Source: an uncultured Eubacteriales bacterium (GTDB lineage Bacteria; Bacillota; Clostridia; Christensenellales; Borkfalkiaceae). Taken from it: a DNA stretch of 7,742 bases. This document shows, in pieces, positions 6,723-7,742 of this stretch; within the stretch, counting starts at the first letter, position 1; each line of letters starts with the position of its first letter. Under the pieces are notes generated by a model, which saw only the letters and a list, made by a program, of their open reading frames with translations, searched no databases and was not told the origin of the DNA. The stretch is taken from the NCBI GenBank assembly GCA_905211955.1, contig CAJMCT010000044.1:1-7742 (forward strand), written 5' to 3'. The position numbers and the translations under genes are program-made.

Positions 6723-7108
6723 TGAATAGAGAATTATATTGGGAAAACCTTAACCGCATAAGCGGAACGGACGTTAAAAAGTGTATGAAGTGCGGTAAGT
6801 GCTCGGGTCGTTGCCCCGCTTTTTACGATATGGATATTAAGCCCCATCAGTTTGTAAGTTATCTTATTAAAGGTGACGTAGACAAACTTTTACAAAGCAA
6901 GGCTATTTGGAACTGTCTATCGTGTATGGCTTGCGTAGAACGTTGCCCGAGAGGCGTTGCCCCCGCAAACGTGGTTGAAGCCGTTCGTCAAACTGTAATC
7001 AGAGCGCAAGGCAATAACGGAATTAAGGCAGAAGATATTCCGCCTATCGTAGACGAAGTAATTCCTCAACAATTATTGGTAAGCGCTTACAGAAAATATA
7101 ACAAATGA
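6722..7108 (+). CDS. hdrC: Heterodisulfide reductase subunit C-like ferredoxin protein
   Basis: This 128-residue protein has two classical [4Fe-4S] motifs: C21-C24-C27-C31P (CMKCGKCSGRCP) and C65-C68-C71-C75P (CLSCMACVERCP). HdrC relays electrons between the flavin/iron-sulfur subunit HdrA and the catalytic subunit HdrB. The length and the spacing between clusters are normal for HdrC. The C-terminus after residue 80 is helical and cluster-free. The start overlaps the last base of the hdrB stop, and a GGGGG stretch inside the end of hdrB lies 7 bases before it as the ribosome binding site. There is no membrane anchor, so the complex is of the soluble HdrABC type and not the membrane HdrDE type. 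Confidence 0.93.
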   Translation: MNRELYWENLNRISGTDVKKCMKCGKCSGRCPAFYDMDIKPHQFVSYLIKGDVDKLLQSKAIWNCLSCMACVERCPRGVAPANVVEAVRQTVIRAQGNNGIKAEDIPPIVDEVIPQQLLVSAYRKYNK

Positions 7109-7131
7109 TTTTAATTTAAGAGAGATATAAA

Positions 7132-7742
<611 letters not shown>

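Overview
The window looks like a stretch of chromosome from an anaerobic, moderately low-G+C bacterium, most likely an uncultured member of the Clostridia or a relative. This is inferred from GAA/CAA-rich codon use, strong Shine-Dalgarno sites and tight operons. It also rests on a teichoic-acid-like envelope operon beside a soluble heterodisulfide-reductase-like (Hdr) operon. No marker gene fixes the taxon. Two divergent operons face away from a shared regulatory region of about 290 bases (4243-4535).

Left, minus strand (4242 down to 1): an envelope operon in transcription order. First is a five-helix membrane enzyme with an extracytoplasmic alkaline-phosphatase/sulfatase-fold domain, laid out like lipoteichoic acid synthase. 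Second is a fusion of a YidC/Oxa1 membrane insertase with a TagF/TagB-like CDP-glycerol glycerophosphotransferase domain. Third is a small single-pass membrane protein that runs off the window. The gaps are 24 and 12 bases, each with a ribosome binding site. A plausible reading is that the set builds or decorates a phosphopolyol polymer at the membrane, with the insertase tethering the transferase there. The fusion is the most interesting biology here.

Middle: the divergent intergenic region holds a good sigma-A-type promoter for each direction. A 19-base palindrome lies on the start region of the leftward promoter. Two small hairpins and a doubtful 17-codon mini-ORF lie in the leader of the rightward operon.

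Right, plus strand (4536 to the end): class II fumarase (fumC), then hdrB, hdrC and the first part of hdrA. HdrB carries two complete CCG cysteine motifs. HdrC carries two [4Fe-4S] motifs. HdrA shows its cysteine-rich N-terminal domain and the start of its FAD-binding Rossmann fold. Together they suggest cytoplasmic electron transfer, possibly flavin-based bifurcation, linked to fumarate metabolism.

End of window: after about 7644 the HdrA reading stops resembling HdrA. The opposite strand of about the last 120 bases reads instead as the middle of an ABC-F ATPase, with higher G+C and different codon use. The two readings share about 24 bases at the joint, which points to a chimeric assembly junction and not a real gene boundary. 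The terminal 100 or so bases should not be trusted as part of this genome.
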